The notes under the pieces were generated by a model. It saw only the letters and a list, made by a program, of their open reading frames with translations. It did no database searches and was not told the origin of the DNA. From Bacillota bacterium (GTDB lineage Bacteria > Bacillota > Clostridia > Lachnospirales > Lachnospiraceae): a stretch of 64,000 nucleotides of DNA. A program made the position numbers and the translations under genes. The DNA lies in contig JAEZUM010000044.1 in the NCBI GenBank assembly GCA_023421075.1, positions 42,085 through 106,084 on the forward strand, in the 5' to 3' direction. Of this stretch, positions 15,627-24,900 are shown piece after piece; within the stretch, counting starts at the first letter, position 1; each line of letters begins with the position of its first letter.

Positions 15627-16799
15627 ATGAAACGTAAGGTGATAACATTAGTACTCAGCCTCTGCTTAGTAGCAGGTCTATTCAGTGCATGCGGCACAAA
15701 ATCAGGTGATGGCGGTAAAGTAATCAAAATCGGCGTATTCGAACCAGTAACAGGAGAGAACGGAGGAGGCGGATTCCAGGAAGTTCTTGGTATGCGCTAC
15801 GCGAACAAAATGTATCCCACCGTTGAGATCGATGGCGTTACATACGACATCCAATTAGTTGAAGTTGATAATAAGAGCGATAAGACCGAAGCAGTCAGTG
15901 CTGCACAAAGCTTGATCAGCTCTGATGTTAAAGTTGTATTAGGTTCTTACGGCTCCGGTGTATCAATCGCAGCAGGTGAGTTCTTCAAAGAAGCTAAAAT
16001 CCCTGCCATCGGTGCTTCCTGTACCAACCCTCAGGTAACCCTCGGTAATGATTTTTACTTCCGTGTATGTTTCCTTGATCCATTCCAGGGTACTGTAATG
16101 GCGAATTACGCTTTCCAGGAAGGCGCTAAGACAGCAGCAGTTATTACTCAGTTAGGTGATGACTATTCCTCCGGTCTCGGAAGCTATTTCGTAACAGCCT
16201 TCAAGGGACTTGCTGGTGATAGTGCAATTGTTAGCGAAGAACAGTTCCAGACCAATCAGACTGACTTCAAGGCGATCTTAACCAATATTAAGGCAGCTAA
16301 CCCGGATGTAATCTTCGCTCCTTCCTCAATCGCAACTGCTCCTTTGATCATCACACAGGCCCGTGAACTTGGAATTACCTGCCCGATTATGGCAGGCGAC
16401 ACTTGGGAGAATTCTACCATTATTGAGAATGCCGGCAAATATGCAGAGGGCATTGTTCTCTCCACATTCTTTGATGATGCTGATCCCGCAACAAAGGAAG
16501 CCGAATCCTTTATCACAGGCTTTAAGCCTTATTTAAAGGAGAACAACCAGTCCGAAATCATTCCTGCGGTATCCGCTCTTGGTTATGATGCATATTTAGT
16601 TGCTCTGGAAGCAATTAAGCAGGCTGGTTCTACCGACTCAACCGCAATTCGCGATGCACTTGTTAATGTTAAAATCGATGGTGTTACCGGATCAATCTCC
16701 TTTGACGAGAACGGCGATGCTAAGAAGGACATGGCATTCATCAAGACGGTGGAAGGCGGCGCTTTCAAATTCTTGAAAACAGTTACAGTAGCAAAGTAA
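15627..16799 (+). CDS. livJ: ABC transporter substrate-binding lipoprotein, branched-chain amino acid type
   Basis: 390-residue receptor of the LivJ/LivK (type I periplasmic-binding) family, anchored outside the membrane. The lipoprotein signal ends in LFSAC (lipid-modified Cys near residue 24). The mature part begins IKIGVFEPVTGENGGGG and has the family's two-lobed pattern, with VVLGSYGSGVS and IGASCTNP forming the ligand site. ATG 15627 follows GAGAGGAG; the frame upstream has no ribosome site. It is the first gene of livJ-H-M-G-F and is separated from the permease genes by a hairpin that may keep receptor levels higher. The ligand may be Leu/Ile/Val or another amino acid. Confidence 0.9.
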   Translation: MKRKVITLVLSLCLVAGLFSACGTKSGDGGKVIKIGVFEPVTGENGGGGFQEVLGMRYANKMYPTVEIDGVTYDIQLVEVDNKSDKTEAVSAAQSLISSDVKVVLGSYGSGVSIAAGEFFKEAKIPAIGASCTNPQVTLGNDFYFRVCFLDPFQGTVMANYAFQEGAKTAAVITQLGDDYSSGLGSYFVTAFKGLAGDSAIVSEEQFQTNQTDFKAILTNIKAANPDVIFAPSSIATAPLIITQARELGITCPIMAGDTWENSTIIENAGKYAEGIVLSTFFDDADPATKEAESFITGFKPYLKENNQSEIIPAVSALGYDAYLVALEAIKQAGSTDSTAIRDALVNVKIDGVTGSISFDENGDAKKDMAFIKTVEGGAFKFLKTVTVAK

Positions 16800-16814
16800 T
16801 GAATTGAAGTGTGG

Positions 16815-16847
16815 GGGCTGCCTTCGATATCTGCAGGCAGCCCTTTT
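16815..16847 (+). terminator. leaky terminator between receptor and permease genes
   Basis: Perfect 9-bp GC-rich stem (16815-16823 with 16835-16843) followed by TTTT. No promoter is obvious after it, so partial read-through into livH is likely. Confidence 0.75.
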
Positions 16848-16888
16848 CTGATTAATTAAGAGAACCGAATGGTTTTGGAGGACATCTC

Positions 16889-17770
16889 ATGACAGTATCA
16901 ACCTTATTCCAACATGCACTAACGGGTATTTCCCTTGGTGGTGCATATGCGTTAATCGCCATCGGTTACACCATGGTGTATGGAATTCTTCGCCTCATCA
17001 ACTTCGCCCACGGAGATATCTTTATGATGGCCGGCTATTTCATGATCTTTTCCATGGTCACCTTTCCATGGCAGATCGCTATTCCCCTGGTATGTATCCT
17101 GACCGTAGTCCTTGGTGTCGTAATTGAGCGTGTTGCCTATAAGCCAATCCGCACCGCACCTCGTATGTCTATTATGATCTCTGCAATCGGTGTATCCTAT
17201 CTTCTGCAGAATCTGGCTACCTATTTATTCACCGCACTTCCACGTGCGTATCCGGAAATACCCTTCCTAAAGAAAATATTCCAGATCGGAAGCATCTCAT
17301 CCTCTCTGGTTACCTTTATTACACCGGTCTTAACCATTCTTATGGTAATCGGTCTTATGCTGTTAATCAATCATACTAAGGTAGGAATGGCGATGCGTGC
17401 CGTTTCGAAGGATTTCGAGACTGCACAGCTGATGGGTATCCGAATCAACAATACCATCAGTACCACCTTTATTATCGGATCATTCCTGGCAGCCATTGGC
17501 TCCATCCTATACTTTACTGACCGTATGTCCGTTACTCCATTCAGCGGAACACTTCCGGGCTTAAAATGCTTTATTGCCGCAGTTCTTGGTGGTATTGGTA
17601 GCATTCCGGGTGCGGTTGTCGGTGGATTTATCATCGGTATCGTCGAGACTTTCCTCGTTGCCTTTGGATATTCCACTTATAGTGATGCATTTACCTTTGT
17701 ATTATTAATCGTTATTCTACTTTTCCGCCCGACTGGTTTGTTTGGTGAGAAAATGATAGATAAGGTCTAG
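16889..17770 (+). CDS. livH: branched-chain amino acid ABC transporter permease LivH
   Basis: 293-residue inner-membrane permease with about eight helices. LTGISLGGAYALIAIGYTMV and YGILRLINFAHGDIFM near the N-terminus are hallmarks of LivH. The C-terminal part has the GGIGSIPGAVVGG loop that contacts the ATPases. GGAGG lies 7 bases before the ATG. livM follows 9 bases after the stop. Confidence 0.93.
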   Translation: MTVSTLFQHALTGISLGGAYALIAIGYTMVYGILRLINFAHGDIFMMAGYFMIFSMVTFPWQIAIPLVCILTVVLGVVIERVAYKPIRTAPRMSIMISAIGVSYLLQNLATYLFTALPRAYPEIPFLKKIFQIGSISSSLVTFITPVLTILMVIGLMLLINHTKVGMAMRAVSKDFETAQLMGIRINNTISTTFIIGSFLAAIGSILYFTDRMSVTPFSGTLPGLKCFIAAVLGGIGSIPGAVVGGFIIGIVETFLVAFGYSTYSDAFTFVLLIVILLFRPTGLFGEKMIDKV

Positions 17771-17779
17771 GAGGCTCGT

Positions 17780-18898
17780 ATGAAAAAGTCAAAGAAAATT
17801 ATTTATACCGCCATCCTGGGTGCCCTGGTGCTTGCACTGCTATTCTTCCTGGAGGCAAATAAACATCAATATGGTATGGCATATACTGTTCTTCAAAAGG
17901 GAATTATCCTGTCCGTTGTAGCGGTGTCCATGAACCTTGTTACCGGCTTTACCGGTCTTTTCTCCCTAGGTCAGGCCGGCTTTATGGCGATTGGTGCTTA
18001 TGTTACCGCTATTTTCCTAATTCCTGTGCAAAATATCTCTGATGTATATTATATCAGCGGTATCTCTCCTGCCATCTTAAGCTTTAAGAATTGGTTGGAA
18101 TCAGGTCCCGCCTTCACTCAGGCGTTACTACCTTATATTGCCTTGATCATCGGAGGTCTGGTTGCCGCCCTGTTTGCCGCTGTAATCGGCTATCCGGTTC
18201 TGAGACTTAAGAGCGATTACCTTGCGATTGCTACTCTTGGTTTCTCTGAAATCATGCGTGCGATTATCTCCAGTCCTCAGATGGATACCATCACGAACGG
18301 TTCTTATGGCCTGAAGAAAATCCCCGGTTTTGATTCTATCGTTGAGACCTTTGCAATTATGGTGGTATGTGTATTGTTAATGGTTCTGCTTCTTCGCAGC
18401 ACCTACGGACGTGCCTTCCGAGCAATCCGCGAGGATGAGATTGCAGCAGAATCAATGGGTATCAATCTTGCCAGACATAAGCAAATGTCCTTTATTATTG
18501 GCTCCTTCTTCTCCGCAGTCAGTGGCGGCATGCTGGCGATGTTCATGCGTTCCATTGACTCAAAGACCTTCAGTGTATCTTTAACCTATGATATTCTCTT
18601 GATTGTTGTTATCGGTGGTATCGGTAGTGTTACCGGTAGCGTCCTTGCAGCATTGCTCGTTACCGCAGGTAAGGAATGGTGGCTGCGATTCTTTGATAAC
18701 CCTCTTTCGATCGGAGGAGTTCAGATTCCCTTTTTCCGTACGGGCTTTCGTATGGTAATCTTCTCGATTATTCTGTTGGTAGTCGTTCTCTTCTATCAAC
18801 GAGGAATCATGGGGAAGAACGAATTTTCCTGGGATCGACTCGAACATCGGTTGAAAAAGCTATGCTCTTCTAAAAAGGGAGGTGCGAAGAATGCCTAA
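17780..18898 (+). CDS. livM: branched-chain amino acid ABC transporter permease LivM
   Basis: 372-residue second permease, with NLVTGFTGLFSLGQAGFMA near residues 52-70 and the ATPase-contact loop GGIGSVTGSVLAA near 275-287, both typical of LivM. There is a loop insertion of about 30 residues after VTAIFLIPVQ. It ends in a basic cytosolic tail. Its stop overlaps the livG start by 8 bases, so translation is coupled. Confidence 0.93.
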   Translation: MKKSKKIIYTAILGALVLALLFFLEANKHQYGMAYTVLQKGIILSVVAVSMNLVTGFTGLFSLGQAGFMAIGAYVTAIFLIPVQNISDVYYISGISPAILSFKNWLESGPAFTQALLPYIALIIGGLVAALFAAVIGYPVLRLKSDYLAIATLGFSEIMRAIISSPQMDTITNGSYGLKKIPGFDSIVETFAIMVVCVLLMVLLLRSTYGRAFRAIREDEIAAESMGINLARHKQMSFIIGSFFSAVSGGMLAMFMRSIDSKTFSVSLTYDILLIVVIGGIGSVTGSVLAALLVTAGKEWWLRFFDNPLSIGGVQIPFFRTGFRMVIFSIILLVVVLFYQRGIMGKNEFSWDRLEHRLKKLCSSKKGGAKNA

Positions 18899-19739
18899 TT
18901 CCGTTCTGAAATTAAGTGATATCACAATGCAATTCGGTGGTGTTGTAGCCGTAGATAATCTATCCTTAGAGGTAAATCAGAATGAGATCGTATCCTTGAT
19001 CGGACCAAACGGTGCCGGAAAGACAACTGCCTTTAACGTTATCACCGGGGTATATGCTCCTACCAACGGTGCTGTTTCTTTTAAAGATAGTATGATCACC
19101 AGCAACTTCCCCAAGGGTAACATGAAGAAGCTCTATGCCGGAGAGAACAAAGGCAGCTATACAACTACCATGAGAAAAACTCCGGATCAGATTACAAAGC
19201 TCGGCGTGGCAAGAACCTTCCAGAATATTCGCCTTTTTAAGGAGCTGACTGCCTTCGATAATGTATTGATTGCAAAGCACATGCGCCAGAAGGCAAATAT
19301 ATTCACTGCTACCCTCGGTATCAATCACAAGGAAGAGAAGGCAATGCGGGAAGAGACCTTGAAGCTTCTGGATATTCTCGGTTTGACCGATGTGAAGGAT
19401 GAGATTGCTAACTCTCTGCCTTACGGTCAGCAGCGTCATCTGGAGATTGCACGTGCCTTGGCTACGAATCCTGAGTTACTTCTTCTGGATGAGCCGGCAG
19501 CCGGCATGAATCCGCAGGAAACTGACGAATTAACCGCATTTATTTATGATATTCGCAAGAAATTTAATTTAACAATATTTATGATAGAGCATCATATGGA
19601 TTTGGTTATGGATATTTCAGATCGTATCTATGTACTGGACTTCGGTAAGCTGATTGCTTCCGGAACACCGGATGAGATACAGAATAACCAACGCGTGATT
19701 GATGCATATTTGGGGGTACAGGAAGATGGCGAAGAATAA
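18891..19739 (+). CDS. livG: branched-chain amino acid ABC transporter ATPase LivG
   Basis: 282-residue ATPase. Walker A is GPNGAGKTT, the signature is LPYGQQRHLEIARAL (a LivG-type variant of LSGGQ), Walker B is LLLLDEPAAGMNP, and the C-terminal VLDFGKLIASGTP segment is typical of LivG. ATG 18891 is preceded by GGGAGG; the GTG at 18882 lies too close to it. livF starts 14 bases before the stop. Confidence 0.93.
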   Translation: MPNSVLKLSDITMQFGGVVAVDNLSLEVNQNEIVSLIGPNGAGKTTAFNVITGVYAPTNGAVSFKDSMITSNFPKGNMKKLYAGENKGSYTTTMRKTPDQITKLGVARTFQNIRLFKELTAFDNVLIAKHMRQKANIFTATLGINHKEEKAMREETLKLLDILGLTDVKDEIANSLPYGQQRHLEIARALATNPELLLLDEPAAGMNPQETDELTAFIYDIRKKFNLTIFMIEHHMDLVMDISDRIYVLDFGKLIASGTPDEIQNNQRVIDAYLGVQEDGEE

Positions 19740-20451
19740 TTTATTAACCTTGGATAATCTGTATGTCTCCTACGGCGGTATCCGTGCAGTAAAGGGTATC
19801 AGCCTGAATGTTCCCGAAGGGGAGATAGTCACTCTGATCGGCGCAAACGGTGCAGGTAAGAGCACTATTCTTCGTACTATCGCTGGACTGGTGAAAGCAG
19901 AAAGCGGTAAGATAACCTATCAAGGAGAAGAGATAACCGGAAAGTCTACCAATGCTATTGTAGAAAAAGGAATTACTCTTGTTCCGGAGGGTCGTCGCGT
20001 TTTCGCAAATCTTACTGTCCTTGAGAACCTCAAGATAGGCGGTTATCTTCGCAAGGATAACCTTGATGCGGATATTGAATGGGTATATAAGCTGTTTCCC
20101 AGGCTACAGGAACGTTCCTGGCAGATGGCCGGTACTCTGTCCGGTGGAGAGCAGCAGATGTTAGCTGTAGGTCGTGCTCTTATGAGTAAGCCAAAGCTCA
20201 TTATGATGGATGAGCCCTCTCTTGGTTTGGCACCGATCATCGTCAATGATATTATGAATATCATAAAGACGATTAATAAGGAGGGTGTAACCATCCTTCT
20301 GGTAGAACAGAATGCGAATCTCGCCTTGAAGATTGCCCATTACGGCTATGTTTGTGAGACCGGTAATATCTCCTTAGCCGGAACCGGGTCGGAGCTTCTC
20401 AATGACGAGTCCGTTAAGGCTGCTTATCTGGGTAAGACAAAACATAAATAA
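19726..20451 (+). CDS. livF: branched-chain amino acid ABC transporter ATPase LivF
   Basis: 241-residue ATPase. Walker A is GANGAGKST, the signature is LSGGEQQMLAVGRAL, Walker B is LIMMDEPSLGLAP, and VEQNANLAL is the switch His-region variant of LivF. ATG 19726 follows AGGAAG inside the end of livG. It is the last gene of the operon; a strong hairpin follows. Confidence 0.93.
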   Translation: MAKNNLLTLDNLYVSYGGIRAVKGISLNVPEGEIVTLIGANGAGKSTILRTIAGLVKAESGKITYQGEEITGKSTNAIVEKGITLVPEGRRVFANLTVLENLKIGGYLRKDNLDADIEWVYKLFPRLQERSWQMAGTLSGGEQQMLAVGRALMSKPKLIMMDEPSLGLAPIIVNDIMNIIKTINKEGVTILLVEQNANLALKIAHYGYVCETGNISLAGTGSELLNDESVKAAYLGKTKHK

Positions 20452-20463
20452 TGATAATAATAG

Positions 20464-20504
20464 GACTGTTGCAAAAATTGTAGTTAATACATTTTGCAAC
20501 AGTC
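20464..20504 (+). terminator. terminator of the liv-type operon
   Basis: A 13-bp stem (20464-20476 with 20492-20504) with ATTTTGCTTTT following, 12 bases beyond the livF stop. Confidence 0.75.
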
Positions 20505-20507
20505 ATT

Positions 20508-20535
20508 TTGCTTTTAGACATACATATGCTATAAT
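20508..20535 (+). promoter_or_regulatory. promoter of the isoprenoid-synthase-like gene
   Basis: TTGCTT (20508-20513), a 16-base spacer, and TGC before TATAAT (20530-20535), about 46 bases before the start. Confidence 0.6.
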
Positions 20536-20581
20536 AACCATAAATTGCTGTTTTGATGACAGGTTATAGAAAGGCATGGTT

Positions 20582-21823
20582 ATGAAGATGGATATTCGTG
20601 GGGATGTTTTGCAGTGTCTTGAGACATTAAAAGGGGAATGGCTTACTGCTCCGGAGGACTTTCCGAATTATTTAGAAGAAATATCAAAAGAGAAAAAAGA
20701 TCAGAATGAAGCATACCTCCGAAAGGTTACCGAAGAATTTCACGATCAGACAAAGCATCTGCCAAGACTGCCGATCGGACGAAAAAAATGGCGCAAGAAA
20801 ACACTGGAGCTTATCTTTCGTGTTTTATATGAGGAAAATGTCATCGGAATACATAATGCAATGCAACCATCGGAAATCGATGCCTTTTATCAGGAGTTAA
20901 TGGCATTTCTGAAGCAGGTACGACACTTCTCACCGGAGCTTCGATTCGACGAGATTGGTCAGGCAATCCGCAACTATATCGTATATGCAATGTTCAAGGT
21001 GATCCATCTTGTACCTACCGGTTTTAGCAATGCAGGCTTCGGTTACAGTATGTTGTATCCCTTCACCGATAACTATATCGATGGCTCTAAGCCTTCATCA
21101 ACCGAAAAGCAGAAATATAACCAGTTAATACGGGATAAGCTCCTGGGCAAAAAGGTTCGACCCCAATGTAAACATCATAAAAAGACCTGTGATCTTCTTC
21201 AGGCAATTGCTTCGGATTATCCCAGAGAGAAGGATGATCGCATCTATACCTTGCTCCTCATGATGCTGGAGGCGCAGGAGGAGAGCCTTCGTCAACAAAA
21301 TCAGCAATTCACCCTGAGCGAGGAGGAACGCCTGAACATCTCTCTTTTTAAGGGAGGCGTCTCTGTTCTTGTAGACCGCTTTTTGGTGAATAAGGAGCTG
21401 ACTCCTGCTGATTTTCACTTTTATCTGGGCTTCGGCTTCTTCCTTCAACTAGCGGATGATCTTCAGGATATCAAGGAGGACAGTGGGAAGGGGTATCAGA
21501 CCTTGTTCACTGTGGATCTTACGAAGGAACGAGAGGAAAAGCTGGTGAACAAGCTGTTCCATTTTCTATATCGTATTATGGATACCTACTCTGCCGAGAA
21601 TGATACCTTCAAGAACTTCGTTCTGGCAAGCAGCAATCAGTTAATCTATACCTCTCTCTGCGGGAGCAAGGAATTCTTCACACCGGAGTATCAACGAAGG
21701 ATCGAGATGTTCCTGCCAATAACCATGGCATTTCTGGAGACTACCAGGGCAAATTCTCTCGAACGCCAGACGGAGCTTGTTCAGGCAGATTACATTAAGG
21801 TACTGGATCAGCTGATACAATAA
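20582..21823 (+). CDS. class I isoprenoid-synthase-fold enzyme (prenyl/terpene synthase-like)
   Basis: 413-residue, largely helical, soluble protein. The segment FLQLADDLQDIKED near residues 290-303, followed by GKGYQTLF, matches the second Asp-rich region of trans-prenyl diphosphate synthases (Q-x-x-DDxxD...GK). A TDNYID motif near residues 164-169 may be the first, metal-binding Asp region, though it is not a canonical DDxxD. The protein is about 100 residues longer than IspA-type enzymes. ATG 20582 has AAGG at correct spacing; the ATG at 20576 is too close. It has its own promoter and terminator, so it is not part of the liv operon. It could make a prenyl diphosphate or a terpene; the product is unknown. 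Confidence 0.65.
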   Translation: MKMDIRGDVLQCLETLKGEWLTAPEDFPNYLEEISKEKKDQNEAYLRKVTEEFHDQTKHLPRLPIGRKKWRKKTLELIFRVLYEENVIGIHNAMQPSEIDAFYQELMAFLKQVRHFSPELRFDEIGQAIRNYIVYAMFKVIHLVPTGFSNAGFGYSMLYPFTDNYIDGSKPSSTEKQKYNQLIRDKLLGKKVRPQCKHHKKTCDLLQAIASDYPREKDDRIYTLLLMMLEAQEESLRQQNQQFTLSEEERLNISLFKGGVSVLVDRFLVNKELTPADFHFYLGFGFFLQLADDLQDIKEDSGKGYQTLFTVDLTKEREEKLVNKLFHFLYRIMDTYSAENDTFKNFVLASSNQLIYTSLCGSKEFFTPEYQRRIEMFLPITMAFLETTRANSLERQTELVQADYIKVLDQLIQ

Positions 21824-21850
21824 TCTCAATCTGCTAAATATACATGTGCT

Positions 21851-21896
21851 AACAGCAAGAAGCCCGTAGTCTTTAAACTGCAGGCTTCTTGCTGTT
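21851..21896. terminator. terminator between convergent genes
   Basis: Perfect 14-bp stem (21851-21864 with 21883-21896) with an 18-base loop. It serves the isoprenoid-synthase-like gene and, on the other strand, the repeat-protein gene. Confidence 0.7.
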
Positions 21897-21906
21897 CCTT
21901 ATACAC

Positions 21907-24900
21907 TTAATCTATGACAACTTTTATCTTTTCAGAAACCTTTCCAACTTTTGCAACAACATAATCTATTCCTTTTGATTTTGCAACTGCCTTCCCTGTC
22001 TTTTTGTTGATCACTACGATTGATTTTTTGGTCGTTGTCCATACGATATCGTCAGGCTTAACTCCGTAAAAATCTACTCTAAAAGTAAAGACTTCTCCTA
22101 ACTTCATGGAAGCTGAACTCTTTGAGAATGATAGATAGGGCTTCTTCACGGTAATTGTTATTACTACTGTCTTTGTTTTCCCACTATAGAGAGTTATCGT
22201 TGTGGTAATCCTTGCTCTTCCAACACCAATGGCAGTAATCATACCTTCGCTGTTGACGGTAGCCACTTTTTCATTACTCGACTTATAGGCTGCGGTTACC
22301 GCTCCGATTGCATTTCCTGAGGTCTTCATCTCCATATTTTTAACGAGTTCTAAGGTCGCAGGCAATACAACCTGAATGGCAGCAGTTGCTCCTGTAGTCC
22401 CACCCACATATAGTGTGAAATTTGTAGGTGTTATGCTGATTTGATCACGTAATGAGGTGATGTAATCATTACCTGCTTTATCCCGTAGCATTACATAATC
22501 TGAACAATGAAGGATGTTAACCGTAACATATCCCTCCTTATCTACGACGTAACCTGAGCTGTAGGGTAAGGTTTCCAATCTTCCGGTTGTGGTATTGTAA
22601 TGATAAAGGTAAATTCTGTCTCCCGGGTCAATACCTTCCTGGTCACCGACATAAATACGTACCGCTGCTTGAGCCGGTAATACACCCTCATATGCGAAGT
22701 TCACGATTAATCCGGAAGCAGCTTCACTGTCCTCCGGTAGAAGCTCTCCAAGAACTGCGTCACTGCTTAAGGCTTCGACCTCTAAGAATAGGTTGACTTC
22801 TGTCATCTCTCTGTTCGAATTAGTCAAATTCTCACCGGTAAAAGTCCAGGAATACCTCTTTCTTCCTTTATCGTCTTCTACTGTTATTGACACATCAGAG
22901 CCTATTTCAATTGCTGCCTCTAGCAAATCCGGAGCTAGCAGGATATTCGTTGCCAGCCGAGAATTATTCAAAATGCTATCCGGTATTGCTACCGACAGAT
23001 TAACCTTTTGTACTTCGTTCTCCTTAATGATAGATATTAATTTCCGGGAAGTTAACGGTATATTCAGTTCAAACGGTTCCTCCGTTGGTCCTTCACCTTC
23101 TATTTGATCCAGTATAAGTTCAATCGGTAATTCCACTGATACATCTATAGAGCCATTTTCACCCGGTTCGAATATATAAATTGTAGCCGAACCATCCAAC
23201 TTATCAATATCGACAGCATCAAGCACTGGCGTAGGTGTCGGTGAAGGTGGTGGTGCTTGTGAAGAAGCTGGCGGACCGATCGGTGTTGGATCGGTAATCA
23301 CTGGTGGAACGGCAGTTACCGTCAAATTCCGGGTAGTAGCGGACTTTCCGTTACAGGTTAACGTCACCGGTTGATTATGATGGGTAGCTACTGCCATAGC
23401 TGTTCCCTGTGTCGGATTGGCTGTGATGTTCCTGAAGCTGAAGTCCTCGTAGTCCACATCCAGTGTAGAGCCATCGTTATAGTCAAGTGTTACCACCAAT
23501 CCAGACAGATTCAGAGTCTGCCCCGCGGTGTAAGTTAAATCCGAAGGCTGGGTTTTAATAGCGATGCCGGTTACCTCCAAAGCTACGGTATTCTTGACCC
23601 AGACGGTGTTGGTGCCGTCAGTATAGGTATGGTAACCTGATTTTGTTGTGGGCCTAGTTACATCAGTGCTAGTCTTCAATGTATGGCCAACGTATAGATA
23701 ACGCTCCGCTGTTATTTCGCCATCAATTGTGATTTGTCCACCATCACTTGCAGATGCACCGCTACTGGTATATGAGTCACTCGGATATTCAATTACGTTA
23801 CCTTTAATATGCACTTGGCCTTGCGTTTCGACGCATGCGATTACACCATAGCTTCGCGCGTCTCCATAGACCGTCACGCTGCCTCCGGTTTCGGCATATG
23901 CTGCATAACCGGTGCTTATGGTATAGGCGTCGCTTATGCATAAAGTATTGCCCAATACTACTAAAGTTCCGCCGAGACTGGCACTAGAGGCATCAACACC
24001 GGAGATGCCAATAATCGTGACATTCGTAACGGTAACGTTAGCATTGTTATAAACGGTTACCCCGTGTGACAGACCGGTTACGTTGAGAGCACCGCTTCCG
24101 GACAAATTGAGGCTCCCGTCATTCACAGTTAATGCTGTATCGCGAGCATCATCCGTTGATATGCTCACGGTATGACCGTTCAGATCAAAGGTTATATTTT
24201 TATTCACAAGACTAATTGCTGCCTGATGATCAATGTCTTTCAGTATAGTGATTGTTGTAGGAGTTGCGTCTGTTATTTGTGCCAGTGCGTTGTCTAGTGT
24301 TGCATACTCCGTACTGCCTATAGCACAAACATTACTAGAAGCTGTTGTATCTTTTACCCATACAGTACCCTCCCCGGTAGAATAGGTATTATAACCTTGT
24401 TTTGTAGTGGGAAGGGTGCGACTTGCAGCGCTGCCGTCCTTTATCGTGGTATAAATCTTGACATATACACCGTCGTGATGTATGGTTCCATCGATGGTAG
24501 CCTGCCCTCCGGAGGAGACGTGTACCGCAGTTCCGAATTTGGCATTAATCGTACAATCACCAAGGATAAATACCTGCGCCCTATTATCCACCTGTACAGC
24601 AATTTTATGACTATTTATGCCGGTATCAGTAGATATTACACTTCCGACAGTGATCTTACTGTTAGGGTTGTAGGCATAGATACCCCGGTCAGAGGATTGC
24701 GCAGTGCCTGTGACGGTGATAACGCCGCCGGAATCCGCCGCCGCACCAAAGCAGTCGTAAGGAGCGGGAGCTGTCGCAATAGCATCGCCGCCGATTATGA
24801 TCTCGCCTTGGCTACTGGCATAGGCACCGTATCTTGAACCGGTGACGCCGCCTGTTACGGTAAGTTTGCCGTTATCTGAGACATAGGCACCAACGCTGTT

